Of a stretch of DNA of 64,000 nt, positions 10,414 through 19,213 are shown piece after piece. The stretch is from Prado023 sp963697345 (GTDB lineage: Bacteria; Actinomycetota; Actinomycetes; S36-B12; CAIYMF01): the NCBI GenBank assembly GCA_963697345.1, contig CAVONS010000008.1, positions 620,001 to 684,000 of the forward strand, read 5' to 3'. The position numbers were made by a program, and so were the translations under genes. Within the stretch, counting starts at the first letter, position 1, and each line of letters starts with the position of its first letter. Below the pieces are notes generated by a model, which did not search any database, had not been told where the DNA came from, and saw only the letters and a program-made list of their open reading frames with translations.

Positions 10414-13149
10414 GTGCCTCCTGAGTATCCGGCCCATTGGGAGGCTGATGTGGTGCTCCGTGACGGGCGCCCCTGTCACGTCCGCCCCATCCGCGCCGAC
10501 GACGCCGAGCGACTCGTGCGCTTCCACTCCCGGCTGACCCCGGAGACCATCTACTTCCGGTTCTTCGCGCCGTACCCGGAGCTCTCGGACCGTGACGTCG
10601 CCCGCTTCGTGACCGTCGACTACTCAGACCGTGTCGCGCTGGTCGCAACGGAGGGCGGAGAGCTCATCGCCGTGGCCCGCTACGACCGCCTGAACGCCCG
10701 GGATGCCGAGGTGGCGTTCGTGGTCCGAGACGATCATCAGAGCCGCGGGTTGGGCGCTGTGCTGCTCGAACACCTCGCGGCAGCCGCGTGGGAGCGCGGC
10801 CTGCGACGCTTCGTGGCTGAGGTGCTGCCGAACAACCGCAAGATGCTGGGGACCTTCCGGGAGGCCGGCTATGTGCTCAGCCAGCGCATGGAGGACGGGG
10901 TCTTCCACCTGACCTTCGACCTGGAACCGACGGAGAAGGTGCTCAGCGTTCGAGCCGCCCGGGAGCACCGCAGCGAGGCCCGCTCGGTCGAGCGGCTGCT
11001 CAATCCGGTGGGTGTCGCGGTCATCGGCGCGTCCAGGACGCCGGGTCGCACCGGTCACGAGCTCCTGCGGCACCTGCGCGACTACGGGTCGCAGGGCCCG
11101 CTGTACGCGATCCATCCCGAGGCCGAGTCGATCCTGGGCGTGCCGGCCTATCCACACATCACCGACATCCCCCAACCGGTGGACCTCGCTGTCGTGGCCG
11201 TTCCGGCTGAATCCGTGCTGGATGTCGTGGGGGAGTGCGCGGCCGCAGGTGTCGGCGGACTCGTGGTGGTCTCCTCAGGCTTCGCGGACCTCGCCAGCGA
11301 TGAGGGCCGTGCCCGACAGCGTGAGCTGGTGCGCGCCGCCCGGGAGTCCGGCATGCGCGTCGTGGGGCCCAACTGCCTGGGGATCATCAACACCGACTCC
11401 CGCGTGAGCCTCAACGCGAGCCTGTCACCACTGGTGCCCGGACGTGGCCGGGTCGGGCTCTTCTGCCAGTCCGGCGCCCTGGGCGTGACAGTCCTGGAGA
11501 CGGTTGCCCGCCGGGGACTGGGCCTCAGCAGCTTCGTCTCGGCCGGCAATCGTGCGGATGTGTCGGCCAATGACCTGCTCCAGTACTGGGAGGCCGACCC
11601 GGCCAGCAGCCTGATCCTGCTGTACCTGGAGAGCATCGGCAATCCGCGCAAGTTCACCCGCATCACCCGACGGCTGAGCCGGATCAAGCCCGTGGTCGCG
11701 GTGCGCAGCGGCCGGTACTCCCAGACACTCCCGCTCGGCCACCATGTCCGGCGCAGCACCCTGCCGCCCAAGGCCGTCGATGCGGTGTTCGAGCAGAGTG
11801 GCGTGATCCAGACCTCGTCGTTGGGGGACATGTTCGACGTCGCCGCGATCCTGGCCTACCAGCCCCTGCCACGCGGCGATCGGGTCGCTGTGGTGGGCAC
11901 CTCTGCGGCGCTGGAGATCCTGGCCGCCGATGCCGTGGAGTCGGTGAACATGACGGTCTCCTACGGCCACCCGAGCCTTGCGCAGTCGGCGTCGGCCGCC
12001 CAGATCCGTGGGGCGCTGCGGGGTGCCACGGAGCACATGGCGTGCGACTCGGTGCTGTTCGTCCACATCCCCAGCGTGGGTGCCGACCAGGCCGATGTGC
12101 ACGAGGCCATCACTGAGATCAGCACCGACTCCACCAAGCCCGTCATCGCGATCATGCCCGCAGCCGACGGCACGGGCCTGATCCCCGCCGGGATGGGGCT
12201 GTTGCCGGTCGTGGGGCCCGATGGGCGTCCCGAGCACGGGTCGGTGCCGACGTTCTCCAACGTCGAGGATGCGGTGCACGCCCTGGCACTGGTCCGCGGC
12301 TATGCGCGGTGGCGCGACACCGAGCACGTGGACATCCCCGTCTTCCCCGATGTGGACCCCGAGCGTGCCCGTGAGCTCGTGACGGCGTGGCTCGTCGAGG
12401 CGGCTGCGGACTCGACGATCGTCCTGGAGGAGGACGACGAGGCCCCGGACCCGACTGCTGCCGGTGTGGATCTCACCGCCGAGCAGGTCGCCGAGCTCCT
12501 GGAGTGCTATGGGATCCGTGTGTGGCCCGCACGGCAGGTGCGCTCGGAGGATCAGGCAGTTGCCGCCGCCGACGAGCTGGGCTACCCCGTGGTGCTCAAG
12601 ACGACTGCCCCCTGGTTGGCCCACCGCGTGGACCTCGGCAGCGTCCGCATGAACCTCGAGTCCGAGCGGGCGGTCCGGGGTGCCTACCTGTCCATGCTGG
12701 CGCAGCTCGACGAGATGGCCGGGCAGCGCCTCGTGGTCCAGTCGATGGCCACGCCCGGAGTCTCCACGGTTGTCGGCGCAGTCGATGATCCCCTCTTCGG
12801 GCCGGTGGTCCGGTTCGGCATCGGTGGCGTGGCCTCGGACCTCCTGGGTGACCAGGCGTATCGGATCCCGCCCCTGAGCATGGCCGAGTCCCGCCGGCTG
12901 GTTGCCTCCCCGAAGGCGGCACCGCTGCTGCGCGGCTATCGGGGGGCGGACCCTGTGGACGTGGAGTCGTTGTGCACGATCGTCGCGAGGCTCGGCCTGC
13001 TCGTCGATGAGGTCCCCGCCCTGGCCTCCCTGGACCTCAACCCGATCATCGTGTCCGGGTCGGGCGCAGCGGTACTGGGCGCCTCTGGACGGATCAGGAT
13101 GAACTGGGACCGTTTGGACGTGGGTGTGCGCAGGCTGCTCGATGGCTGA
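10414..13149 (+). CDS. GNAT / acyl-CoA synthetase (NDP-forming) fusion, protein lysine acyltransferase-like
   Basis: A 911-residue fusion. Residues 20-170 form a GNAT acetyltransferase with the acetyl-CoA loop HQSRGLGAVLLEHL. Residues about 200-660 match the CoA-binding and ligase domains of NDP-forming acyl-CoA synthetases (VGVAVIGASRTPGRTG; GRVGLFCQSGALGVTV), and residues about 690-905 an ATP-grasp domain (VVLKTTAPWLAHRVDLGSV). This is the inverse-order Pat/PatZ architecture: such proteins acetylate lysines on acyl-CoA synthetases and other enzymes. The histidine normally phosphorylated in the ligase half was not located with certainty, so the synthetase half may be regulatory. GTG start supported by the -10 box. 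Two short genes follow closely. Confidence 0.85.
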   Translation: MPPEYPAHWEADVVLRDGRPCHVRPIRADDAERLVRFHSRLTPETIYFRFFAPYPELSDRDVARFVTVDYSDRVALVATEGGELIAVARYDRLNARDAEVAFVVRDDHQSRGLGAVLLEHLAAAAWERGLRRFVAEVLPNNRKMLGTFREAGYVLSQRMEDGVFHLTFDLEPTEKVLSVRAAREHRSEARSVERLLNPVGVAVIGASRTPGRTGHELLRHLRDYGSQGPLYAIHPEAESILGVPAYPHITDIPQPVDLAVVAVPAESVLDVVGECAAAGVGGLVVVSSGFADLASDEGRARQRELVRAARESGMRVVGPNCLGIINTDSRVSLNASLSPLVPGRGRVGLFCQSGALGVTVLETVARRGLGLSSFVSAGNRADVSANDLLQYWEADPASSLILLYLESIGNPRKFTRITRRLSRIKPVVAVRSGRYSQTLPLGHHVRRSTLPPKAVDAVFEQSGVIQTSSLGDMFDVAAILAYQPLPRGDRVAVVGTSAALEILAADAVESVNMTVSYGHPSLAQSASAAQIRGALRGATEHMACDSVLFVHIPSVGADQADVHEAITEISTDSTKPVIAIMPAADGTGLIPAGMGLLPVVGPDGRPEHGSVPTFSNVEDAVHALALVRGYARWRDTEHVDIPVFPDVDPERARELVTAWLVEAAADSTIVLEEDDEAPDPTAAGVDLTAEQVAELLECYGIRVWPARQVRSEDQAVAAADELGYPVVLKTTAPWLAHRVDLGSVRMNLESERAVRGAYLSMLAQLDEMAGQRLVVQSMATPGVSTVVGAVDDPLFGPVVRFGIGGVASDLLGDQAYRIPPLSMAESRRLVASPKAAPLLRGYRGADPVDVESLCTIVARLGLLVDEVPALASLDLNPIIVSGSGAAVLGASGRIRMNWDRLDVGVRRLLDG

Positions 13150-13158
13150 CGGGCATGG

Positions 13159-13164
13159 GAGAAT
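13159..13164 (+). promoter_or_regulatory. -10-like box before DUF5998 gene
   Basis: GAGAAT lies six bases before the GTG at 13171. It departs from TAnnnT at the first base but has the same geometry as the other leaderless starts here. Confidence 0.35.
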
Positions 13165-13170
13165 CGTGGG

Positions 13171-13746
13171 GTGAATCCCAAGTCCCAGCTCCGTTCCGAG
13201 ATCGCGGCCTCCGGGTACTACCCGGAGCTGGTCGCCGACACGATGGCCACCGTCCTGGCTGGGGAGGAGCCGGTCAGCTACGTCATCCAGCACGAGGCGA
13301 CCTTCGACCGGGAGGAGCTGCGGCGCCACATCTCGCTGCTCCTGCTGACCGACACCCGGCTGCTCGTGCTGCACATCGACGACTTCCCCCCGGATGAGAC
13401 GTGCCCGGTCCCGTACGCCTCGGCGAACTCCGAGGCCGTGCGCCTGTCCGATGTGCGCTCGGTGGTCGTCAACCGGATTGTCGGCAATCCCGCCCTGCAC
13501 AAGCCCGGTGCCCAGGTTCGTGAGGTGATGCTCACGATCGGCTGGGGGGCGGTGGCACGCCTCGACCTCGAGCCGGCCACCTGCGGGGACCCGGAGTGCT
13601 CCGCCGATCACGGGTTCACCGGTGCCTCTGCCAACGATGACTTCTCCGTGCGGGTCTCCGAGGCCGGCGACGGTGTCGACGCTGTGGCGCGGACCCTGGA
13701 GTTCGCCGCGGCGCTGTCGCGGGCCATCAGCCAGAACGCGCGGTGA
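13171..13746 (+). CDS. DUF5998 family protein
   Basis: A 191-residue soluble actinobacterial protein of unknown function. It begins MNPKSQLRSEIAASGYYP, has no signal peptide or membrane helix, and is rich in acidic residues. A CGDPECSADHG segment near residue 135 has two cysteines and a histidine but no complete zinc motif. It sits 21 bases after the acyltransferase and overlaps the next gene by four bases (GTGA), a conserved actinobacterial arrangement. Function not inferred. Confidence 0.75.
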   Translation: MNPKSQLRSEIAASGYYPELVADTMATVLAGEEPVSYVIQHEATFDREELRRHISLLLLTDTRLLVLHIDDFPPDETCPVPYASANSEAVRLSDVRSVVVNRIVGNPALHKPGAQVREVMLTIGWGAVARLDLEPATCGDPECSADHGFTGASANDDFSVRVSEAGDGVDAVARTLEFAAALSRAISQNAR

Positions 13747-14882
13747 GCGGGCGCCCGCTGGCCGACCTGCTTCCGGCCGCTGCCCGACTCCTGGGAGTCC
13801 CCGACGCGGGGGATGGCCATGCTGCTGCTCGTGCCGACCTGCTTGCCGGGACCTCCACCGAGCACCTGATCGTCCTGCTCGTCGATGGGCTGGGATCGCT
13901 GCAGCTCCAGGAGCAGGCCGACGGTGCGCGGCACCTCGCCGGGATGACCGATCTGGGTTCCCTGTCGGCACCGTTCCCGTCCACGACCTGCGTCTCACTG
14001 ACCTCGCTGGGCACCGGGCTGCCCCCGGGGATGCATGGCATCGTGGGCACCACGTTCCGCCTGGACGACGGGTCGGTCCTCGCCCCGCTGTCCTGGGGCA
14101 CCGAGCCCAACCCGATCGCAACCCAGCCGGAGCCCACGATCCTGGAGCGCGCTGCGGCCGCGGGGGTGCAGGTCACCTCCGTCGCCCCCGCGGCGCACCG
14201 CTCCAGCGGGCTCACACGGGCCGCGCTACGTGGCGGCGAGTACGCGGGTGCTGAGAGTGCGCGCGGCCGGGTCCGGGCCACAGCGCGCGCGCTGGCCTCC
14301 GCCCGGGCCGGCGGCCGACGCAGCCTGACCTACGTGTACTGGCCGGACCTCGACAAGGCGGGTCACGTCCATGGGGTCGACTCCGGGCAGTACCGCAGCG
14401 CGCTGGGCCAGGTCGACTCCCTCGTGGCGGGTCTGCTCGAACTGACCGTCGGCGATGCTGAACTGGTGGTGACTGCCGACCACGGCATGGTCGACGTGCC
14501 CGATGACCGACGGCTCGACATCGAGGGCATCCCGGCGCTGCGGGCCGGTGTCGTCACGATCCTGGGCGAACCCCGGGTCCGACACGTGTACGCGGAACCG
14601 GGTGCGGCACCCGAGGTGCACCGGAGATGGACCGACGAGCTGGGATCCAGGGCGACCGTGCGCACCCGCGACGAGGTGGGCCAGCTCCTGGGCCCGGTCG
14701 ATGACTGGTACTCCGACCGGATCGGGGACGTCGTAGCCATCGCCGATGATGACTGGGCGTTGGCATCCGCGCGCATCGATCGTGTCGTCTCGGGCCTGCG
14801 TGGCCAACATGGCGGCCTCACTGCGGCGGAGGTCCTGATCCCGCTGCGTGCCTCGTGGACGCCCGCTGCGGCCCGCGGCTGA
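13743..14882 (+). CDS. Alkaline-phosphatase superfamily nucleotide pyrophosphatase/phosphodiesterase
   Basis: A 379-residue metalloenzyme. Metal-binding Asp in LIVLLVDGLG near residue 48, the nucleophilic Thr in FPSTTCVSLTSLGTG near 80, DLDKAGHVHG near 206 and TADHGM near 243 fit the two-zinc centre of NPP-type phosphodiesterases. No signal peptide is visible, so it likely acts in the cytoplasm. The GTG start overlaps the DUF5998 stop, so the two are coupled. It ends three bases from the convergent sepH gene, and no terminator hairpin fits between them. Substrate (nucleotide, phospholipid head group) unknown. Confidence 0.85.
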   Translation: MSGRPLADLLPAAARLLGVPDAGDGHAAARADLLAGTSTEHLIVLLVDGLGSLQLQEQADGARHLAGMTDLGSLSAPFPSTTCVSLTSLGTGLPPGMHGIVGTTFRLDDGSVLAPLSWGTEPNPIATQPEPTILERAAAAGVQVTSVAPAAHRSSGLTRAALRGGEYAGAESARGRVRATARALASARAGGRRSLTYVYWPDLDKAGHVHGVDSGQYRSALGQVDSLVAGLLELTVGDAELVVTADHGMVDVPDDRRLDIEGIPALRAGVVTILGEPRVRHVYAEPGAAPEVHRRWTDELGSRATVRTRDEVGQLLGPVDDWYSDRIGDVVAIADDDWALASARIDRVVSGLRGQHGGLTAAEVLIPLRASWTPAAARG

Positions 14883-14885
14883 CCC

Positions 14886-15938
14886 CTAGCTCGAGGGGGT
14901 GCCCGGACCCGGCCCGAAGAGGATGTCGTCGAAGCTCGGCACGCTCGGCCTGCGGCCGGTGCGGTGCACGGTGTTGGGGGTGGCGACGAGCCCGGACCCA
15001 TCGGAGTCCGCAGGCTCGGACAGCCCCGACTCATCGGCATCGTCGACCACCTCGGCGTCAGGGGCCTCCCCGTCCTGGGGCCGCTCCCCGTCCTCAAGGT
15101 CCTGGCTCGCCGCCGGCTCCAGCTCCTCGGACACGTCCTGGCTGTCGTCGTCAGCCTCGGCACCCTGCTCGGCCTCGTCGAACTCGTCATCAGGGCGCAG
15201 TTCGTCGCTGGTGTCGGCTGCGTCGTCCGACGTCGCATCCTTCGCCCTGCCCCAGGCGGGGACGGAGGTCACGATCGGCGTCGGCTCGACGTCCTCGTCG
15301 TCCTCGTCATCCTGGGACAGCGGAGCGACGGTGGCCAGTGTCGGCCGCGAGGCAGCAAGGTGCAGGGGCGCCTCCGGATCGATGGCGGACAGCGACCGGG
15401 CGTTGTCGTCCACCACGGTCATGGTGCGGCTGCCGCTGTCATAGGTCCAGGTCGCCACATGCGTGTTCGGTGAGATGGGGAACGTGACGATCACGACCCA
15501 TGTGCCGTCATCGCGACGCCATGCGTCCCACACGACGTCCTCGGGATCCACGCCCTCGGACTCCAGGCGCTCCACCACGAGGTCGCCGAGCTCGATGTCC
15601 CCTCCGGGTCGGCGCAGCTCGGTGGCCTGCGCCTGCTCGGCAACCCAGGCACGCTCGGTCAGGACGGGGCCCTCGAAACGGCGGATGTGCTCCAGGGGCA
15701 GGCCGCTGGCCGCTGCCACGTCCTCGGCTGTGGCGCCCGACCTGATCCTGGCCTGGATCTCGCGGGGCCGCAGGACCCCGGCCTGCTCGATCTCCACCTG
15801 GCCGATACGCGCGCGGTCACGGCGCACGGCGGCCTCGATCCGTTCGTCGATGGCAACCGACCATTTCTGCCCGTCCTTGCCCACAAGGACCAACGTGGTG
15901 CCGTCGGGGGACAGGCCATCGAACTTCAACTCGCGCAT
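14886..15938 (-). CDS. sepH: Cell division protein SepH (DUF3071)
   Basis: A 350-residue protein. The first 170 residues form the DUF3071 domain (MRELKFDGLSPDGTTLVLVG; helix-turn-helix-like ATAEDVAAASGLPLEHIRRF near 80-100). In Streptomyces this domain binds FtsZ and promotes its assembly. The rest is a long, very acidic, Asp/Glu/Ser/Ala-rich tail expected to be disordered. A short conserved C-terminal patch, SVPSFDDILFGPGP, ends the tail, as in other SepH proteins. The ATG at 15938 is chosen because GGAGGAG precedes it by five bases and the family starts at MRELK. It is divergent from the ferrochelatase gene over 74 bases. Confidence 0.9.
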   Translation of the reverse strand: MRELKFDGLSPDGTTLVLVGKDGQKWSVAIDERIEAAVRRDRARIGQVEIEQAGVLRPREIQARIRSGATAEDVAAASGLPLEHIRRFEGPVLTERAWVAEQAQATELRRPGGDIELGDLVVERLESEGVDPEDVVWDAWRRDDGTWVVIVTFPISPNTHVATWTYDSGSRTMTVVDDNARSLSAIDPEAPLHLAASRPTLATVAPLSQDDEDDEDVEPTPIVTSVPAWGRAKDATSDDAADTSDELRPDDEFDEAEQGAEADDDSQDVSEELEPAASQDLEDGERPQDGEAPDAEVVDDADESGLSEPADSDGSGLVATPNTVHRTGRRPSVPSFDDILFGPGPGTPSS

Positions 15939-16012
15939 CGCACTCCTCCAGTTGCCACGTCGGCGGGCCACATTCTGCCCCACGGGGGCTCCTGCTGTGG
16001 CTGGAGCGGGTC

Positions 16013-17095
16013 ATGTCGGCAAGGATCGGGGCTGTGGATGCATTTCTCGTCGTGTCGTTCGGCGGCCCCGAGGGCCCCGACGATGTCGTTCCCTTCCTCG
16101 AGAACGTGACCCGCGGGCGCGGTATCCCGCGCGAACGACTCGTGGAGGTTGGGGCGCACTACGCACACTTCGGCGGCGTATCGCCCATCAACGCGCTGAA
16201 CCGGGACCTCGTCCAGGCGCTCCGCGGCGAGCTGGCCGCTCGGGACCTCGACGTGCCCGTCCTGTGGGGCAATCGCAACTGGGATCCCTACCTGGCTGAC
16301 GCACTGGCGGAGGCTCGTGACCTCGGGGTCACGCGGGTGTTCAGCTTCCTCACGTCCGCGTACTCGTCGTACTCGGGGTGCCGCCAGTACCGGGAGAACC
16401 TGTTCGACGCCCTGAGCGAGGTGCAGTCCCGGCCGCCTGGATCCGGTGGCTCGAGCTCCTGGACCCCGGAGGTCCACAAGCTGCGGACGTACTTCAACCA
16501 CCCCGGATTCCTCACGTGCATGATCGACTCGACTCGACGAAGCCTGGCGGAGCTGCCCGAGGGCAGCCGCCTGGTCTTCACCACCCACTCGATCCCGATC
16601 GCCGATGCGCAGCGCTGCGACTACGTGGCCCAGCATGAGGACGTCGCCGCCACGATTGCCGAGGCCCTGGGCCGTGCGGGTCAGTGGGACCTGGTCTACC
16701 AGTCACGGTCGGGCGCACCGCACGTCCCGTGGCTGGAACCCGACATCGGCGACCATCTTGAGGCGCTGTCCCGGGCCGGGGCACCGGGGGCGGTGATGGT
16801 GCCGATCGGGTTCGTCAGTGACCACATGGAGGTGATCTGGGACCTCGACACTGTTGCCACCGACGTCGCCCGCGCCGTCGGGCTGCCCGTGGCTCGCGCC
16901 GCGACAGCCGGCACGGACCCACGATTCGTGGCCATGGCAGTGGACCTGTTCGAGGAGTCCAGTGGGCTCGCGGCCGGCGAGGTCGTCGACCGTCCCGCCC
17001 AGGGCGCGCTGGGGCCCCGGGCGGTGCCCTGCGCGGCGGGCTGCTGCCCGAATCCGCGTGCCCCACGTCCTGCGCTGTGCGGATCAGACCTGTGA
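16013..17095 (+). CDS. cpfC: Coproporphyrin III ferrochelatase
   Basis: A 360-residue ferrochelatase. His192 in TTHSIP and Glu273 in SDHMEVIWDLD are the metal-insertion residues. Cys123 (YSGC) with Cys340, Cys344 and Cys345 in PCAAGCC match the [2Fe-2S] ligands known in actinobacterial enzymes such as that of Mycobacterium tuberculosis. Because HemQ is encoded at 44385, the substrate is expected to be coproporphyrin III, giving coproheme. The ATG at 16013 has GGAG seven bases upstream; a GTG at 16034 is possible. Its stop overlaps the next gene by four bases. It lies 25 kb from the other haem genes. Confidence 0.9.
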   Translation: MSARIGAVDAFLVVSFGGPEGPDDVVPFLENVTRGRGIPRERLVEVGAHYAHFGGVSPINALNRDLVQALRGELAARDLDVPVLWGNRNWDPYLADALAEARDLGVTRVFSFLTSAYSSYSGCRQYRENLFDALSEVQSRPPGSGGSSSWTPEVHKLRTYFNHPGFLTCMIDSTRRSLAELPEGSRLVFTTHSIPIADAQRCDYVAQHEDVAATIAEALGRAGQWDLVYQSRSGAPHVPWLEPDIGDHLEALSRAGAPGAVMVPIGFVSDHMEVIWDLDTVATDVARAVGLPVARAATAGTDPRFVAMAVDLFEESSGLAAGEVVDRPAQGALGPRAVPCAAGCCPNPRAPRPALCGSDL

Positions 17096-17949
17096 CGCCC
17101 GACGCGCCGGGGCCGCAGACGCCCGGCCAGGCGCTCCGCCCGGACCTGGGCCTGGTCCACGAGCTCCTTGACGTCGCCTGGTTCGCTGCGCGTGGGGCCG
17201 GGGACCTGTTGCGAGCCGGCCGGGGTGACCCCCTGACGGTGACCACGAAGTCGACGCGCACCGACATCGTCACACAGATGGACACCGCAGCTGAGGCCCA
17301 TGTGGTGGCCACGATCCTTGCCGCGCGACCCGAGGACGGCCTGCTCGGTGAGGAGGGCGCCGATCGTGGGGGGACCACCGGAGTGCGCTGGGTCATCGAC
17401 CCGTTGGACGGCACCGTGAACTACCTCTACGGCCAGCCCGGGTGGGCGGTCAGTGTCGCCGCGCAGGTGGACGGCCGCACTGAGGTGGGTGTCGTGGACG
17501 TGCCGATGTATGACGAGACCTTCGTGGCGGTGCGCGGACAGGGGGCCGTCCTCGTCCGCGACGGCCTCGTGGAGGTACCCCGGCCCGGGGCGCCCGAGGA
17601 CCTGGCCAGGGCCATGGTGGCCACGGGCTTCGGGTATGCCCGCGAGCGGCGGATCGCGCAGGCACGCGCCCTGGCCAGCGTGCTGCCGGTGGTCCGCGAC
17701 ATCCGCCGGGCCGGCGCGGCCGCGGTCGACCTGTGCTGGACGGCCGCCGGACGGGTCGACTGCTACTACGAGCGTGGCCTGCAGCCGTGGGACATGGCCG
17801 CCGGGCTGCTCGTGGCCACTGAGTCAGGCCTGACTGCTGGCGGACCACCTGGCGCGGACCCCTCCGGTGACCTCGTGTGGTTGGCTCCCGCGCACCTGGC
17901 CGCCGAGTTCAGCGAACTCCTGGCGCGCGCAGGCGCCCACCTCGATTGA
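17092..17949 (+). CDS. Inositol monophosphatase family protein (SuhB-like)
   Basis: A 285-residue Mg-dependent phosphatase. It carries LGEEGA, WVIDPLDGTVNYLYG (motif 1, near residue 100) and WDMAAGLLVATESG (motif 2, near 225). The family removes phosphate from inositol 1-phosphate, histidinol phosphate or similar small molecules. The GTG at 17092 is preferred because it overlaps the ferrochelatase stop (GTGA). The same neighbour pair, ferrochelatase-phosphatase, is found in Streptomyces. Exact substrate unresolved. Confidence 0.85.
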   Translation: MTPDAPGPQTPGQALRPDLGLVHELLDVAWFAARGAGDLLRAGRGDPLTVTTKSTRTDIVTQMDTAAEAHVVATILAARPEDGLLGEEGADRGGTTGVRWVIDPLDGTVNYLYGQPGWAVSVAAQVDGRTEVGVVDVPMYDETFVAVRGQGAVLVRDGLVEVPRPGAPEDLARAMVATGFGYARERRIAQARALASVLPVVRDIRRAGAAAVDLCWTAAGRVDCYYERGLQPWDMAAGLLVATESGLTAGGPPGADPSGDLVWLAPAHLAAEFSELLARAGAHLD

Positions 17950-17973
17950 GTCGCGCCGGGCGGACCCGGGTGT

Positions 17974-18492
17974 TCAGCCGATGCGCCGCAGCCCGGCGTT
18001 GTACCGGTGCGCATTCGCGACGTAGGTGGCCACCGCGTGGGCGATGACTCCCGCGGGCACGGCGTCCGGCCTGATCCGCGCAGGAACGCCCATGGCCATC
18101 GCCCCGCTGGGCACCTCCGTGCCCGGGGACACCAGCGCCGCAGCTGCCACGAGGGCTCCGGAGCGCACGACAGCCCTGTGCAGGACCACGGAACCTGAGC
18201 CGACGAGGCTGTCGTCCTCGATGGTGCAGCCCTCCAGGTGGACCTTGTGACCAATCACACACCGTGCACCGATGAGCGTGTCGAGGTCCTCGGTGCAGTG
18301 CACGACGCTGCCATCCTGCACGGAGGTCTGGTCCCCGACCATGACACAGCCGGAATCGCCACGGAGCACCGCGGTGGGCCAGATCGATGCCTCGGCCCCC
18401 ACAGTCACATCCCCGATGATGACCGCATCCGGGTGGACGAAGGCCGTCGGATGGATGGTCGGCGTACGATCACCGATGGCATAGAGAGCCAT
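17974..18492 (-). CDS. Gamma-carbonic-anhydrase-like hexapeptide protein
   Basis: A 172-residue left-handed beta-helix protein with about seven hexapeptide turns. The zinc ligand positions of archaeal Cam correspond to His65 (VVHC), His82 (IGHKV) and Glu87 (LEGC); the third ligand is therefore glutamate rather than histidine. Many actinobacterial paralogues share this pattern and may lack carbonic anhydrase activity. Convergent with the phosphatase gene, and divergent from DUF4193 over 150 bases. It may bind a metal or an acyl-CoA; activity uncertain. Confidence 0.8.
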   Translation of the reverse strand: MALYAIGDRTPTIHPTAFVHPDAVIIGDVTVGAEASIWPTAVLRGDSGCVMVGDQTSVQDGSVVHCTEDLDTLIGARCVIGHKVHLEGCTIEDDSLVGSGSVVLHRAVVRSGALVAAAALVSPGTEVPSGAMAMGVPARIRPDAVPAGVIAHAVATYVANAHRYNAGLRRIG

Positions 18493-18522
18493 CTGTTCCT
18501 CCTGTCATCGGCCAACTCGGCC

Positions 18523-18544
18523 GTGTCCATGGTGCAGTGGACAC
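18523..18544. promoter_or_regulatory. Inverted repeat in divergent promoter region
   Basis: GTGTCCA (18523-18529) and TGGACAC (18538-18544) form perfect 7-base arms around an 8-base spacer, between the gamma-carbonic-anhydrase-like gene and DUF4193. It could be an operator or a small stem. Confidence 0.35.
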
Positions 18545-18642
18545 CATCATGCGGCACAATGCGCGGGCGGCGCGGGCATAAACGCCAGCCGTCCGGATGT
18601 TGCACATATCCGAACGCCACCCATTGAGGGGGAGGACAGGCC

Positions 18643-18942
18643 ATGGCCACCGACTACGACGCGCCTCGCAAGACTGACGACGATCTCGCCGAGGACAGCA
18701 TCGAGGAGCTGAAGGCTCGACGCGTCGACAAGGCTGCCTCGACGGTCGACGTCGACGAGACAGAACTCGCCGAGAACCTCGAGCTGCCCGGTGCCGACCT
18801 CTCGGACGAGAGCCTGAGCGTGCGGGTGCTTCCGCGACAGGCGGACGAGTTCACCTGTGCGCGCTGCTTCCTGGTCCACCACCGCAGCCAGCTCGGCGGA
18901 GAGCTGGAGGGCCTGCCGGTCTGCCGGGAGTGCGCGGCCTGA
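18643..18942 (+). CDS. DUF4193 family zinc-ribbon-like protein
   Basis: A 99-residue acidic protein. The C-terminus holds two CxxC pairs, CARC and CREC, 21 residues apart, which is a likely zinc ribbon. The N-terminal two thirds is highly charged (DDDLAEDSIEELKARR) and probably helical or disordered. It resembles small actinobacterial RNA-polymerase- or ribosome-associated factors in size but no function is established. ATG with GGAGG nine bases upstream. Confidence 0.85.
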   Translation: MATDYDAPRKTDDDLAEDSIEELKARRVDKAASTVDVDETELAENLELPGADLSDESLSVRVLPRQADEFTCARCFLVHHRSQLGGELEGLPVCRECAA

Positions 18943-18949
18943 CCTCGGG

Positions 18950-19213
18950 TCAGTCGTCCACCGAGTCCAGCATCTTGCGGACCATGATCTCGATCGACGC
19001 GATCACGGCAGCCATCCCGGCGGACCACAGGATGCGGGCCAGCACAGGAGCCTCAGTGTTGGCGATCACGGGTGCGGGCTTGCCGGTGCTGGCCTCGTAG
19101 CCCTTCATCAGGGCCTTGCGCACGACCAGCGTCGTCCCCATCGTGATGAGGGGGGCGACGGCGTGGGCCATGTTCCGGCTCGGGGTCGGGTTGGCAGCGG
19201 GGACTGAGGTCAT
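18950..19213 (-). CDS. DUF4235 small membrane protein
   Basis: An 87-residue protein with two hydrophobic segments (about residues 15-35 and 60-78), matching DUF4235. The ATG at 19213 overlaps the stop of the upstream DUF3093 gene (ATGA), so the two are translationally coupled. Convergent with DUF4193 eight bases away. Function unknown. Confidence 0.75.
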   Translation of the reverse strand: MTSVPAANPTPSRNMAHAVAPLITMGTTLVVRKALMKGYEASTGKPAPVIANTEAPVLARILWSAGMAAVIASIEIMVRKMLDSVDD

